From Saitoella complicata NRRL Y-17804 (lineage: Eukaryota; Ascomycota; Saitoellomycetes; Saitoellales; Saitoellaceae), in contig NW_017566993.1 in NCBI RefSeq assembly GCF_001661265.1, positions 248,001-312,000 of the forward strand: a stretch of 64,000 bases of DNA. The letters are read 5' to 3'. The notes under the pieces were generated by a model. That model was not told where the DNA came from and searched no databases. It saw only the letters and a list, made by a program, of their open reading frames with translations. Each line of letters opens with the position of its first letter. Position 1 is the first letter of the stretch. Position numbers and translations under genes: made by a program. This document shows, piece after piece, positions 1 through 11,305 of the stretch.

Positions 1-101
1 CTGTGGCTGAGGCGGGTGACCGGCACGTCAAACTGCTCGGTGTTGGTCCTCCATCATAGGCATCTGTAGGTGGCATACAGTATCGTAAGCAGCTGTAGGA
101 G

Positions 102-1328
102 ATGTCTATCGATGTCCTCGATCATCCGCCGGAGTATAGCGTTTTTCTTCATGATTACCTCCTCCCCGGGAGGCCTGTAATCATCAAGGGTCTTTGTCGA
201 GATTGGCAGATCATGAAAGCATGGCTCGCTCAGGATGGTACGATCGATTATGACTACCTCATTGCAAAGTATGGCGATTCTCAGGTTCCGGTCGTCGTGC
301 AGACGCGGGACTGTCAGGACAGGAGCGAGATGACCCTTAAAGAATTTGTGGAACATCTGAGGGAAAATGAAGACGCTCCCAGCTGCAATGAGGAAAGACG
401 GATTTACCTCAAAGATTGGCATTGCGTGCAAGAAAACCCAGAGGACGAGTTGTACGCAACCCCAGACATATTTCAGGATGACTGGATGAATGAACAAGCA
501 GTCAATCGCAGAACGGACGATTATCGGTGAGCACGTTCCCGAGCAATGCTGAGGTTCACAAGCTAAATATACTTTGCTGAAGATTCGTGTACCTTGGTGG
601 TCCAAATACGTACACGTAGGTTTTCCCTCCGATGAAGAAGTCGCGCTGCTAATACTCTATTGATGCCCATTAGCCCGCTCCATCATGATGTCTATCTCTC
701 CTATAGTTGGAGCGCCAGTATTACCGGTACGAAAAGGTGGGTGTTCATCCCTCCACAATTCAAGGAGGCCCTTGAAAACTTCAACGGAGAAATGCCGGCA
801 GATATCTTTGATCCCTGTTTGTCCGTGGCAAACCATCCAGCTTTAGCGCAAATGCGGGCAGCCGCTGTTGTTGTGGAACAGAATTCTGGAGAAACGATAT
901 TCGTGCCGTCAGGCTGGTTTCACTCTGTCAGGAATATCACCACCTGTTTGAGCGTGAATCACAACTGGTGTAACGCGACAAACATAACAATCATGTACCA
1001 TGCTTTGGTCGAACAGGTTGCTGCAGGTGAAGCAGCAATTGATGATCTGCGAGATGTCGTGCCATCCGATGAATTCTATGACCTCGTGCAAAACATGACC
1101 CGGGCAAATTGGGGGATGGCGTGGCAGGAGTTTTGGACGATGGTAAGATATCACATGAACAGACTACAACATGCGACCGAAGGGTATATCAGCGACAAGT
1201 GGATTATCACGGAACAACACCGGCCATCGCGTGAATGGGAGGATGGTCGTGTTACCAAATTGATGAAGGACTGGGCAGAATATAAAAACAATGCGCATAC
1301 TCGCAACATAATATTGGACATTGCATAG
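102..1328 (+). CDS. JmjC-domain 2-oxoglutarate oxygenase, JMJD4-like
   Basis: Exons 102-526, 583-615 and 674-1328 give 370 aa. The N-terminal part has the PGRPVIIKG start typical of JmjC proteins. Exon joins restore RFVYLGG and then TPLHHDVYLSYSWSA, which holds the iron-binding HxD; the distal histidine is in FVPSGWFHSV, followed by SVNHNWCN. This pattern matches the JMJD4 group, Fe(II)/2-oxoglutarate oxygenases whose human member hydroxylates a lysine of translation termination factor eRF1. That substrate is family knowledge, not seen here. The donor of intron 2 was placed at GTAGGT (616) rather than GTACAC (610), because the resulting spacing fits the family. It converges on EPL1. Confidence 0.85.
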
Positions 1329-1455
1329 TTAATCGGGGTATAGCTTCCAACAATGCGCCTATCCTACCCTACACTATCGTAACAACCGTCATTTATCATC
1401 GTATTCCCGCATAATTAAAGAATGAAGAATAGAAGTCATGATCTCTCAGACCCGC

Positions 1456-3335
1456 TCAAGCTGCCGAGGCTTCTCGCTTGATAGGTTGAGGTACTGGCTG
1501 CGGGACAGGGACAGGTACTGCTGCCGCTGCTGCCGCTGCTGCCGGAACAGGTACCGGCATGGGTACAGAATGTATCGGTGCAGGTTGTTGGACCACGGAT
1601 AGAGAAGCGGGCGTTGGTATCTGAGGCAGTGCAATATGAGACGGAGTTGGCGTCGGAGTTCCCCGAGGAATACTACCTGAAGGTAGAAGTTGAGCAGGAT
1701 GTCTGTGTTGCGGAGTTCCTTGTTGCTGCGCATATAACTGAAAATCAGTTACAGGATGATTTATGAGGTTGCGCTGGTCGGGTTCCGACAAGAGGCATGA
1801 CCGGAAACGAAGTGAACCATCGCACATGTCGTCAATCTCGAGGACGGTCTCATCGTCCTGATCGCTGTCCTCCTGGTCGTATTTCCACCGGTTACCACCA
1901 ACATGATCGCGAGAAGCACGAAGTCCTCGGCGATCCAGCCAGACGCGACCACCCCTTCCGCAGCGCTGACGAAATGCTGGCCTCCGACGTTGCGATTGTG
2001 AGTCACCGAACGTATGATTGTATTCTCCCGTTCCCGATTGATAGTAAGAGGAAGCGACGGCTCGAAAGAAAGACAACGGATAGGGCTTTGGGAGCGGGAA
2101 GTACGGATCGTCCGACACGTCCTCCCAACCGATATTAGCCGCTCTGCGCTTGACCAATTTTTCTTCGATAATAGCCCTCGCTGCAAGCATTCTTTCCCGA
2201 GCCACTTCGTCCAGGGTAGTTAGAGCATCGGCGTCAGCACTCTTCGTAGTAGTTGTGGCCGTCGGAGTAGATGTCTTTGCGACAGGAATACGAATGGTCG
2301 GCGCAGTAGCTTCTTGCTGTACCTTCTTCTTCTTATGCGAAATAAGATCTTCGTCATCACCTTTGATACCAAGCTTTCTCTTCACATCCTTCACCTTGCA
2401 GCGCTGATTGAAGACTGCTTGCTCCAGTAGTAGCGATTCCCTTCGAAGCCGTTCGCGCCGTGCAACCATACCGACGAGATTGCGCGCTTGCTCCATCTCA
2501 AGGCGCAGCTTCCGTAGTTTCTCTGTGCTTTGGGCATCGGTGCGACGCGTTTTGCGCACTTGACGCACTTCCCTACGACGGAAGCAGACATAGGGGTCGC
2601 CCTCATCCTTGTCGTTTTCCTCAAAGCGAAGTACGGGCTGAATTGGCTTCCCACCAGAAGCAACTCGCCGTCTCTTCCAGTGCTCGTAAATAAACTTGGC
2701 AAAGTGCTTGTAAGGCGCGGCTGATGTATCATCGAACGTAGGCTCCAAGTCATTATACGAAGCGATCTGAGAGACATCCATGGCAAGATATGGTTGGCGT
2801 TCATTGGTAGCATTCTCGAACTGTTCCATGACAAGTTCAAAGGCATCCTCGGAGCATTGCTCATTTGCAATCTTCTTCTCGGAGTTCAGGTTAGTCAACC
2901 ACTCCTCATCCTCTTCATCCATGTTATAGAGACATCCACAGCAGTCCTCTACGGTAGAGGAGAAGCGGATGTAGGTAGATGGTTCCGAGTACTTTGCACG
3001 ATAGAGTTTGTCATAGTCGGAGACAGTTTTTGACGCATCAGGCGTAGGGATGTAGATTTGCTTGACACCAGCCCCTACCACTGCGGCCTGATGTGCGGAA
3101 ATAGCAGCTTGCAGATGGTGCTCCTAGTAAACAATGATGGTTAGAACAACTGAAGGCTGGTTATCGATAGAGTGTTTCTCACCTCTTCCTCCTCCTTGTC
3201 AACACCGGTTTCAACAAGCGGAACATTACGCGTTGATGCCTCCTCATCCAGATCAGGGAGTTCACTGGCGCGAAGAACAGGCAGATGCTGCTTGATACTG
3301 ATCTTCCTGTTGCGGAAGCCCCTGTCCTTTGCCAT
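1456..3335 (-). CDS. EPL1: Enhancer of polycomb-like protein Epl1 (NuA4 subunit)
   Basis: Exons 3335-3183 and 3123-1456 (59-nt intron) encode 606 aa. The N-terminal EPcA region is clear: SIKQHLPVLRASELPDL, GVDKEEEEHHLQAAISAHQ across the splice, then IYIPTPDASKTVSDYDKLY and EEDEEWL. The middle is basic and coiled-coil prone, and the C-terminus is rich in Pro, Gln and Ala with a run of alanines. Epl1 anchors the Esa1-Yng2 catalytic module of the NuA4 histone H4/H2A acetyltransferase in the nucleus. It shares a 273-bp divergent upstream region with the calcineurin B gene. Confidence 0.93.
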
Positions 3336-3608
3336 GTTTACGAGGCGCGTTGGTCGTCACCCGTGTGAGGTGAAAAATGTCGACAGAAACGCGTGAAAAA
3401 GGCTGAATTGTTCAGAGCAACATACTCAATTACGAAATGCGACGCGATGGACTGTGACGGACTGGTCCTGGGGTGACTGCTGACTGCTGTTTGGCTCTTT
3501 CGTTTTGGCGACGTTGAAGTTTTCCGGTGCTACTGCGGATCGTGCATGGGTGGTGCGTAGGTGGTGATAAGGAGAATAGAGGAAGGACGACAGAAACAAA
3601 CAGCAACC

Positions 3609-4191
3609 ATGGGTCAGACAAACTCGCACCTCCTGGAATCCATCGTCGCACAATCCAACTTCACACCGCTGGAAGTCGAGCGTCTGCGGAAGCGCTTCAT
3701 GAAGCTGGACCGCGACAACTCGGGCTCCATTTCGCGTGACGAGTTCCTTTCTATACCTCAAATAGCCAACAATCCCTTAGCTCATCGGTTGATTGCCATC
3801 TTGGATAAAGATGGAGGAGGCGATGTCGACTTCAGAGAATTCATCCTGGGACTCAGCGCATTCTCGTCAAAGGGGAACAAAGAGGAGAAACTGCGGTTCG
3901 CTTTCAAGGTGTATGATATTGACCGAGACGGATATATCTCTAATGGGGAGTTATTTGTCGTGTTGAAGATGATGGTTGGAGCGAATTTGAAGGATAATCA
4001 ACTTCAGCAAATCGTGGACAAAACAATCATGGAGGCAGACAAAGACAAGGACGGTCGGATCAGCTTTGAGGAGTTTGCTCAGATGGTGGAAAATACGGTT
4101 TGTCGTTACTTCCCTGAACTTGGCTTTGATGTAGTGCTGACTTGTGTCATCGCAGGACGTGGCTCATTCCATGACTCTCGATTCTTTCTGA
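3609..4191 (+). CDS. CNB1: Calcineurin regulatory subunit B
   Basis: Exons 3609-4097 and 4156-4191 encode 174 aa, the usual family length. The start is MGQTNSHLL, with an N-myristoylation glycine at position 2. Four EF-hand loops are visible: [36 protein letters not shown] and [12 protein letters not shown]. The 58-nt intron lies after VENT; without it the frame runs into unrelated sequence, whereas splicing gives [11 protein letters not shown] at the C-terminus. It binds Ca2+ and activates the calcineurin A phosphatase, which controls Crz1/NFAT-like stress signalling. An upstream in-frame extension without family similarity was not used. Confidence 0.96.
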
Positions 4192-4349
4192 GCAGCGGAT
4201 TTATGTACGATTACTTGTTGTTTCAGCGGTGTTACATGATACCCGGACTTGCCGTTCTCCATGGCAGATACTTTCAGCACGCTTTCGCTGTTTGGAGTTA
4301 GGAAAGACGAGAATTACGTTAAAAGGCTACGCATTATGTACGGGTACGT

Positions 4350-5163
4350 TCAATCAGTCACCACACCCAAGTGTGCCCAGTATGCTCTCCATTGGTCGAA
4401 ACACGCCTCAATTGCTGTAAAGATATGTTAGCTTTCCAAAAGTTTTCCGTCGTGGTATGTGTGGTCATGTACCTTTCAAGCACCTGTCTTCCTGCAGCCC
4501 GAGATCATAATCCACAAGTCCAAATCTTTCAAGTATATCAGACCAGCGGATGATATGTTGTCCCAAGTTTCCGAGCTGCATTTCGTTCAGCCTTTGCGTG
4601 CCCACTGGAGCGTGGTTGTCGGAGAGCAACCCGACATTCCGGTGGAAAAGATTGGACCAATTGTCGTTCAAATCGCGCCAGAACGAAAAACGTTGATCAT
4701 ATAGCTCGGCATCATCTGTGGTCAGTCCAAGCCGTTCTGCATTTTGGACGACCCATTCGGTGACATGGTAGAGTATCGAGCTGGCGTCTGAGCACCGTCC
4801 GTCAGCAATGGCGATCTGACATGCACGCATAGACGCCTGAAATCGAGCAAATGCATCATGAAGTTGGTGGTCAAAACTGCCGCTTCCGTCTTCCTCAAAC
4901 TGCTGCATTGTCCATTCCTGATTAAGCGGTGCGGTTTCTGTAGGTTGCTGCTGTTGTGGGAAAGTTTGCACAGCGTGGGATGTATTGTTTTGGGGTTGAT
5001 CATAAGCATCCTGCGGAGGTCCACTAGAAGTCATTTGCGCACCAAATGAGTCAGAGACCTGTTGTGCAGGCGAAGGCTTGTCGCGACTATGATCGTCGTC
5101 GTCTGGATTCGACATGGCCATTTGCTGGTGAGCCGCAAACCCAGACGTGCTGGACGATGCCAC
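4350..5163 (-). CDS. Conserved fungal protein of unknown function
   Basis: Exons 5163-4473 and 4414-4350 give 251 aa. The first ~110 residues are low complexity (Ser, Asp, Gln, Pro), starting MASSSTSGFAAHQQMAMSNP. From about residue 110 a folded helical region begins (HDAFARFQASMRACQIAIAD), continuing to LNDNWSNLFHRN and ERFGLVDYDLGLQ. The second exon, found from a GTACAT donor and TTTACAG acceptor, adds AIEACFDQWRAYW and makes a tidy amphipathic end. I do not recognise the family with confidence. The helical half looks conserved-type rather than random, but function is unknown. Confidence 0.65.
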
Positions 5164-5709
5164 CGGAGCTGAGTATATGTATGCTTGTCTTTAATCCAGT
5201 ACCTGTATCTACATGCCTACCTGGTACGTACCAAGCTTAAGGGCGGACCGTTGCAACAGCACTTGAGTTGGTGGAACGAGCTCGAGCTCGCGGCCGCGCG
5301 CGGGAACACGAGCACGCATCGCTCGCTGACAGCTTGACCCTTTGTACGTTTTAACCAAGATCTTTACTCTGGAACATTCAAAGGAGCAAGAGTCACTACT
5401 GAAAGTGGAGGTTAAACCAACAACGCCACTTTTACGTCCATGAGTATTAAGGTGATCGACCCACTTGCTCTCGTATGGCCATCAACATGAAGGCGCCTGG
5501 ACGGATTACCGACATCTGAACGATGATCCTTAGGAAGCACTGAACAGGGTGTAGATGTAGATTTCGTCGTACCCTGCCAGTCGAAGATAGGAGAGCAATG
5601 TCCAAACATATGCCAATGACAGTGGGTGATTGTGTAAAGACCGTATATTTCACATATTATATCTCCGTCATCTTACACGTCCTCTCAGTTTTCACGCGTC
5701 ATGCATAGC
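5164..5709. other. Intergenic region, no gene seen
   Basis: Lies between two minus-strand genes, so it should hold the promoter of the 251-aa gene and the 3' flank of ATP synthase subunit k. It contains a GC-rich palindromic patch near 5279-5302 (SacI/XhoI/NotI-like string). Short open frames here show no recognisable protein. Confidence 0.5.
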
Positions 5710-6143
5710 TTAGTGCTTCTTCTCAGCGTCCTCAGCTTCTTTCAGGAATTGCCTGCCGGAAACATCTTAGCGATCGCAAATGCGGACAAGGTTGGCAACG
5801 ACTCACTTGATGAAGTTCTCCTCGTCTGAGCTGTCGGCAGTGATGGCAGGGATCTTGGAGGCCAAAGCCTGGGGCTGCTCCTTAGACCCGCCAGAAGTAG
5901 CAAAGACGATACCACCGAAGAAGACACCGAGAGTAGCCATAGACAACTGAAGATCGTTAATTGATTTCCTCTGAAAGTTCCGGACAAGGAGGATGTACCC
6001 AGTGAGATCCGACCTGTTCAGATAACGTGTTAGCCAAGGATCAATCAATGGAAGCAGGCAAGGCCGGCAACAGGCAGCGACCGCGGGTAGAGGCTTCGAC
6101 TGACCTTGCGTCCAGCAATAACGTATTCAGAACCGCCGCCCAT
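5710..6143 (-). CDS. ATP19: Mitochondrial F1Fo ATP synthase subunit k
   Basis: Four exons, 6143-6105, 6013-5999, 5946-5807 and 5752-5710, encode 78 aa. The joined protein starts MGGGSEYVIAGRKVGSHWLS, continues ATLGVFFGGIVFATSGGSK (one membrane segment) and ends with an acidic DSSDEENFIK followed by QFLKEAEDAEKKH. This is the fungal subunit k pattern. The protein sits in the inner membrane and helps ATP synthase dimerise. Exon 2 is only 15 nt, coding VGSHW. The gene is divergent from mitochondrial uS9, a shared mitochondrial-gene promoter of about 205 bp. Confidence 0.9.
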
Positions 6144-6168
6144 TGTAATTGATTGTTGTATAGAGGGG

Positions 6169-6202
6169 ATGAATGCTGGATGAATGCTGGATGAATGCTC
6201 AG
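6169..6202. repeat. Three-copy 11-bp tandem repeat in a 5' flank
   Basis: ATGAATGCTGG is repeated at 6169, 6180 and 6191 (the last unit ends CTCAG). It lies 26-59 nt upstream of the subunit k start codon, so on that gene's strand it reads as repeated CATTCATCC within the probable 5' UTR. Confidence 0.7.
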
Positions 6203-6348
6203 GCAGCTGGCGACGTCGACGACTTTCGTCCGGCGTTCCTGGGCATTGCATGAAAACCAAGAAACTCGTTCTTAACCTCCAGCTCGACCAGTTGATTTCT
6301 TAACCTCCAGCTGGGAGTTGCAAGACCGTTTGTTTGCCCTTGACCATC

Positions 6349-7348
6349 ATGACCCTCGTCCGCTCGGCCTTGACTGTCCGTCGCGCCTTGCAAGCCGGCG
6401 CTGGTGCTGCTTGCAGCGCCGCCAAACCCGTTGCAGCTTGCCGTCACGCCTGGACTGCTGCCGGTAACTCGTCTCAAGCCCGACGAGAAGAGGAAAACCT
6501 GGTTCCGGCCTTCAGCTTCGTTCCCGAGTCGCCCTCATACTTTACCACCAAGAGCAAATACAACGACACACTGATCCACCTCGAGAATATCCTCCGGAAG
6601 TACGAGAATTTACCTACTCTTCCGGCAGGTGAGATCCCAGCCGTGCTATGGACGAAATTGGATCAGTTCAAATCACTTCTTGGAGACTACCGAATCAAAC
6701 CTGTTGAGTTTCGCAGGGCGATTCTCGTCTTGAACAGGTTGCACGCCATCAAACCTGATTACATGACCGACGAAATCAAGGCTGTTCTTGCGTGGTACAA
6801 GCGTGAGGAGGTCACCAAGACGGTTGTTGAGAAGAAGGAGCGTACTGTGGATGAATATGGAAGGGCTTATGCTCTCGGAAAACGCAAGGAAGCTGTCGCC
6901 AAAGTATGGGTGGTGGAGGGGGAAGGTAACATCATGGTGAACGGCAAGCCACTGGCAGATATGTTTGTCAAACAAGCGGATCGGGAAAGCGTGGTTTTTC
7001 CTCTGATGGTAACGAACCGATTGCCCCACTACAATGTCTGGGCTGTGGTTAAGGGTGGTGGTACAACGGGTATACATGCAGTTCCAAACTATGACGAATG
7101 GACCTTTACTGACCCGCTTGCACAGGACAAGCTGAGGCTATCCAGCTGGGGGTCTCTCGTGCGCTGATGATCCATGATATCGAGTTGAAACCTGTGCTAC
7201 GAAAGGGTATGTCAAGCGATCTCGTATTTTGTTGCGGATACTTACGTGAGCTACAGCTGGATTGGTTACCCGTGACCCGAGAGTGGTGGAGAGGAAGAAG
7301 CCCGGTCACAAGAAGGCCAGAAAGATGCCAACCTGGGTCAAGCGTTGA
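6349..7348 (+). CDS. MRPS9: Mitochondrial small ribosomal subunit protein uS9m
   Basis: Exons 6349-7069, 7126-7206 and 7257-7348 give 297 aa. An Ala/Arg-rich presequence ([17 protein letters not shown]) suits mitochondrial import. The uS9 core is in the last ~130 residues: [38 protein letters not shown] across intron 1, [20 protein letters not shown] across intron 2, and the basic tail [17 protein letters not shown]. That tail reaches the decoding centre in ribosomes. The long N-terminal extension is usual for fungal mitoribosomal S9. The first ATG after the in-frame CTT GAC stretch was taken as start. Confidence 0.95.
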
Positions 7349-7503
7349 TCTAGAATTGTATTTGAAGATAATAAAAAGCGTCTTTCTCCATCTGTATGTT
7401 TTGTATGTGTGCCACCCTTGTGCGCTGGCTGCTTGTGGTGCATCACATTTTTCTACCTCGAGCGCACGAGAGCTTTGAAGTCCCAGCAGGAATACCAACA
7501 GCA

Positions 7504-9026
7504 ATGTCTTTCGGAAAGCTTTACTCCTACCCTGGTACGGATCAATTCGCCTTCTTTCGCTGCCATTACTGACATGGCCTGTCTTCAGGAAACACCAGGA
7601 CCATCGCGGCCGAGGCTGTGGCCAAGGCCAACGGCTTGGAGCTTGAGGTTGTCCCCACCATGCCCATCCAGGGTGTCTCTGCCGAGTTCAAGTCCAAGTT
7701 CCCTCTCGCCAAGATCCCTTCTTTCGAGGGTGCTGACGGCTACAAGTTGACCGAGACTTTCGCTATTACTGTCTACCGTACGTTACCCATTCTGTAGCAT
7801 ATGACTGCCTGCGCCTTTGGGTTCGAGCACTTCAAATCACAGTGATGATTTTGCCTAATCAAACAGTTATCCCTGTCTGAAGATTTCTGTTGAGAAATGC
7901 ATATACTCTGAACATGACTGAATTGACTGCTCGATCCACTGATGCCGGCCGTGGATGTGCCTTTCAAGAGATCGAAATATGCTGACCCGTTGTTGCTGTA
8001 GTCGCCAGCCAGAACGAGAAGACTGCCCTCCTCGGTAAGACCAAGAGCGACTACGCTTCCGTCCTCCAGTGGATGTCCTTCGCTTCTACCGATCTCTGGA
8101 GCTCTTTGGCCCAGTGGTTCGTTCCCATCTTGGGATACATTCCCTACAACAAGAAGAACGTTGACGACGCTGAGAAGAAGACCAACGACTACGCCGCCTA
8201 CCTTGAGAACTACTTGAAGACCAGGACTTTCCTCGTCGGTCAGCGCATCACCCTTGCCGACCTTTACCTTGCTTGCCACATCGCCCCTGGCTTCAAGTTC
8301 TTCTTCGATGCTGCATGGCGCCAGCAGCACCCTGCCTTGACCCGCTGGTACACTACTGTTGTCAACCAGGAGATGTACAAGGCTGTTGCCGGTGAGGCTG
8401 TTCTTGCCCAGGAGGTCACCAAGTACACCCCCCCTAAGAAGGAGAAGAAGGAGGAGAAGCCCAAGAAGGAGGCTGCCCCTCCCAAGAAGAAGGAGGAGAA
8501 GCCTGCCAAGAAGGAGGAGGAGGAGGACGACACCCCTAAGGAGGTTAAGGCCAAGCACCCTCTCGAGGCCCTTGGTGCTCCCAAGTCCATCCCCCTCGAC
8601 GAGTGGAAGCGTCAGTACTCTAACAACGACACGCCCGTTGCCCTCCAGTGGTTCTGGGAGAACTACGACTCCAACGACTACTCTCTCTGGAAGATCGACT
8701 ACAAGTACAACTCTGAGTTGACCCAGGTTTTCATGTCCTCCAACCTTATTGGTGGTTTGTTCGCCCGTCTCGAGGCTTCCCGCAAATACTTGTTCGGATC
8801 CGTCGGTGTCTACGGAGAGAACAACAACTCCGTCATCACTGGTGCTTTCCTTGTCCGTGGCAAGGATTTCAAGCCCGCTTTCGAGGTTGCCCCTGACTGG
8901 GAGTCCTACGACTTCAGCCCCATCGACCCCTCCAACGCTGAGCAGAAGAAGTTCCTTGAGGAGGCCTGGGCTTGGGAGGGAAGCTACGAGGGCAAGGCCT
9001 ACGCCGACGGTAAGGTCTTCAAATAA
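7504..9026 (+). CDS. TEF4: Translation elongation factor eEF1B gamma
   Basis: Exons 7504-7534, 7589-7777 and 8002-9026 give 414 aa. The N-terminal half is a GST-like fold (MSFGKLYSYPGNTRTIAAEA, then TFAITVYLASQNEKTALLG across intron 2). A Lys/Glu/Pro-rich linker at about residues 218-260 is followed by the conserved C-terminal EF1G domain (HPLEALGAPKS, WFWENYDSNDYSLWKIDYKY). It is the scaffold subunit of the eEF1A nucleotide-exchange complex. Codon use is strongly biased, as in highly expressed genes. Intron 2 is 224 nt, four times longer than its neighbours, and carries a snoRNA. Confidence 0.96.
7832..7926 (+). ncRNA. snR38: Intronic box C/D snoRNA, snR38-like
   Basis: Seen: inside eEF1B-gamma intron 2 there is a perfect C box GTGATGA (7842-7848), then CAGTTATCCCTGT (7864-7876) directly followed by a CTGA box (7877-7880). 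A weak C' candidate (TGTTGAG) and further CTGA boxes at 7908 and 7918 follow. Known: eukaryotic 25S/28S rRNA contains the universally conserved ACAGGGATAACTG, exactly complementary over 13 nt. The nucleotide opposite the fifth position upstream of the box is a G of GGG, fitting the yeast snR38 target Gm2815. Yeast snR38 also sits in the TEF4 intron. Ends are approximate; a TCAA/TTGA closing stem is only a guess. Confidence 0.85.
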
Positions 9027-9364
9027 GCGGACGATGTGTACGTTTTAGATAGTTGTGAAATCTAGTGCAGATTCAAAACTCATACCTCCCGAGGTCTGTT
9101 TGCAATTGTCTCCTCCATATAAGCCATACCAAAGGTTCAAACGTCTCGCGGTCGCTGCCTGTGTATGCAAAATGCCGCGCGCTTCTGCGGGAAATACACA
9201 GCTGAGCATACACCCCGCTCATGACCTCGGTATAAACCAGAAGCTCAGCATCGCAACTCCATAGCCATCTTTTTCTCAATATTCTACCCGCCGCCACTCT
9301 CTTACCAATACCTCGACAGCGAGGCATTCTTCTGTGTTTTTCTTTAGCAAGGCATCTGGCAACT
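9027..9364. other. Intergenic region, no gene seen
   Basis: 3' flank of the eEF1B-gamma gene and promoter of the nuclease gene. A TATAAA-like stretch (GGTATAAACC, about 9229) lies ~130 bp before the nuclease ATG. No coding or RNA signal was found. Confidence 0.5.
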
Positions 9365-10813
9365 ATGGGAAAGTCAAAAGCGGCAGCAAACGATCAGGCA
9401 AAGAAGCCTGATTTCGTGACGCCGGAGTACATAGCACAAATGCGAGGTATTTGGTCATTGATACCTGTGCGCAAGTGAATACTGACGCGGTTTTGTAGCT
9501 TTGCGAGAAGCAAAGAAGGCAGCAAAGGCGCTTGAAAGGGCTGCGAATCCTATTGAAGACACCGACCTAGCTTTCGACACGAGTTTTGTTAAGCGGCCAT
9601 TACTGAAAGTTCCGTTCGGTAACGGCACTGCACCAGAAGGCTTGTCCTTCACCATTATGACGTATAACGTCCTTGCGCAGACCCTGATCAGAAGGAAATT
9701 ATTCCCCACGAACGGTGATGCTTTAAAATGGCGTTTTCGATCAAAGATGCTGCAAGCCGAAATTGAACATTATATGCCCTCTGTTCTTTGTATGCAAGAG
9801 GTCGATAAGGACAAGTTCGTTACTTTCTACGAACCCTTGCTAAAGCGGTTGGGTTATGAAACCGCTTTCCATCACGGCTTGAAGAAGACCCACGGATGTT
9901 GTATTGCATGGAAGGGCTTTGATGTGGAAGAGCGTAAAGAGCTCAGTCTGGATGATACCTCGGACGGGAAGCCGAGACCTTTGAGAAATACGGGAAATAT
10001 TGGTTTAGGCTTGCGACTCCGAAGTCGTGCCCAGCCTGCACAATTCTTCGTGATTGCAACAACGCATCTGTTCTGGCATCCGGAAGGTAGCTATGAGCGT
10101 GTCCGCCAGTCTTCCATATTGGTGGAAGAGATGACAGGCCTCGCTGTGGACGCTTGTCCTGTTTTTATTGCCGGTGACTTTAATACTGATGTAACGGATC
10201 CAAACTATCGTTGTCTCACAAGTTGCAGGCCTATCAACCTTAACGAGGAAGATCGGTGTGTCTTGAAGAGGAGTATCGAGTACCCTTTTGCACCTCAGGA
10301 TGTGGACGAAGGGGGAGACGACGACGATGCCGTTGAAGATGATGATACTCCTGCTGATGATGAAGTTGGAGAAGGAGCTGGGCCAACCAAGTCTTCTTTC
10401 GAGGACATGACGCTTCTTCCCTACAGTGACCTTGTAAAGCGTCATGAAGAAAGATGCCCCGAACGTCTGATCAGTCTGTATGCTACCAAGTATACCAGTG
10501 TGCACGCTGAGAATGCCCACCAGCATGGTGAGCCTGCTTTCACGAACTGGGCCAGAGTTTACCGCGGAAATCTCGATTACGTGTTCGTTCTCGACAGAGG
10601 TGATCCTTCGAAAACGAACGATATCACACGTGGCGTCAGCTGCGGAGGGCTGCTTCGATTGCCGACGCCAGATGAGATGCCTACAGGTACGTTGTTCTCA
10701 TAATATCGTTCCGCGTGTCGCTAATACCGTTTTCAGAGGGGCTTCCACGGGAAGGTCTATACCCGTCCGATCATTTGGCCATCATGGCGCAGGTCACACT
10801 CACAAGTGAATAG
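9365..10813 (+). CDS. NGL2: Ngl2-type endonuclease/exonuclease/phosphatase RNase
   Basis: Exons 9365-9446, 9499-10686 and 10737-10813 encode 448 aa. The EEP (Ccr4/Ngl) fold shows IMTYNVLAQTLIRR, the metal-binding Glu in VLCMQEVDKD, THLFWHP, IAGDFNTDVTD, NLDYVFVLD and the final histidine in YPSDHLAIMAQ, which only appears after the last intron is removed. A long acidic insert (about residues 293-320) precedes the C-terminal lobe. In yeast Ngl2 trims the 3' end of 5.8S rRNA; Ngl1/Ngl3 paralogues are alternatives. The Lys-rich N-terminus (MGKSKAAANDQAKKPDFVTP) fits Ngl2. Confidence 0.88.
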
Positions 10814-11305
10814 AAGGCACAGAGCATAGACAGTCTAGATATTTCAGTAGTTAGATATGGACAATGTGAAACGCTTGCGACGAATCTGCGAATATCTGAT
10901 GGCATCAGCAACCGCGCCGCAGCCAGGCAACCTCTCGGGAGCCGAACACGTCATCTGCGAACCATATTACGGGTCGGGGAAGAACTTACTGCAGTCTCAT
11001 ACAGACAGACATACAGTGCGTTCATACAAGAGGTGCGTAGGCAAGCTGTTGCAAAATAGAATTTTATGGAGCAAAAACTCATGATCATTAGGCCAAGAAA
11101 GCAATACTACCAAGGGAAAAAATTGTATTAGGAACATCCCAATAAAGCACTCTAGCAATAAATCATGGAAAAATGCGAAAACGCATGGGAGGAATTATGC
11201 AGTAGTATTGGACACAATCAAGAGCGAAATTACCAGGTAAAACATGTCGTTTTTTAAAGTATTCTAATAGCTATAATAGCAGGAGATATGCCCTATGAAC
11301 TCAAA

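Noticed and set aside
5279-5302. Restriction-site-like GC string suggesting vector sequence
   Set aside because: No vector backbone follows; a short GC-rich palindromic promoter patch is enough to explain it.
5412-5653. Two overlapping short minus-strand frames near 5.5 kb
   Set aside because: No family, no splice partner, and a position in the expected intergenic gap.
7837-7880. A minimal 44-nt box C/D RNA using only the first CTGA (AAATC/GATTT stem)
   Set aside because: Too short for a usual C/D snoRNA; the CTGA at 7877 is better read as an inner D' box of a longer RNA.
7773-8590. Long Leu-rich and Ser-rich minus-strand frames over eEF1B-gamma
   Set aside because: They are antisense shadows of the biased AAGAAGGAG codons of the Lys/Glu linker.
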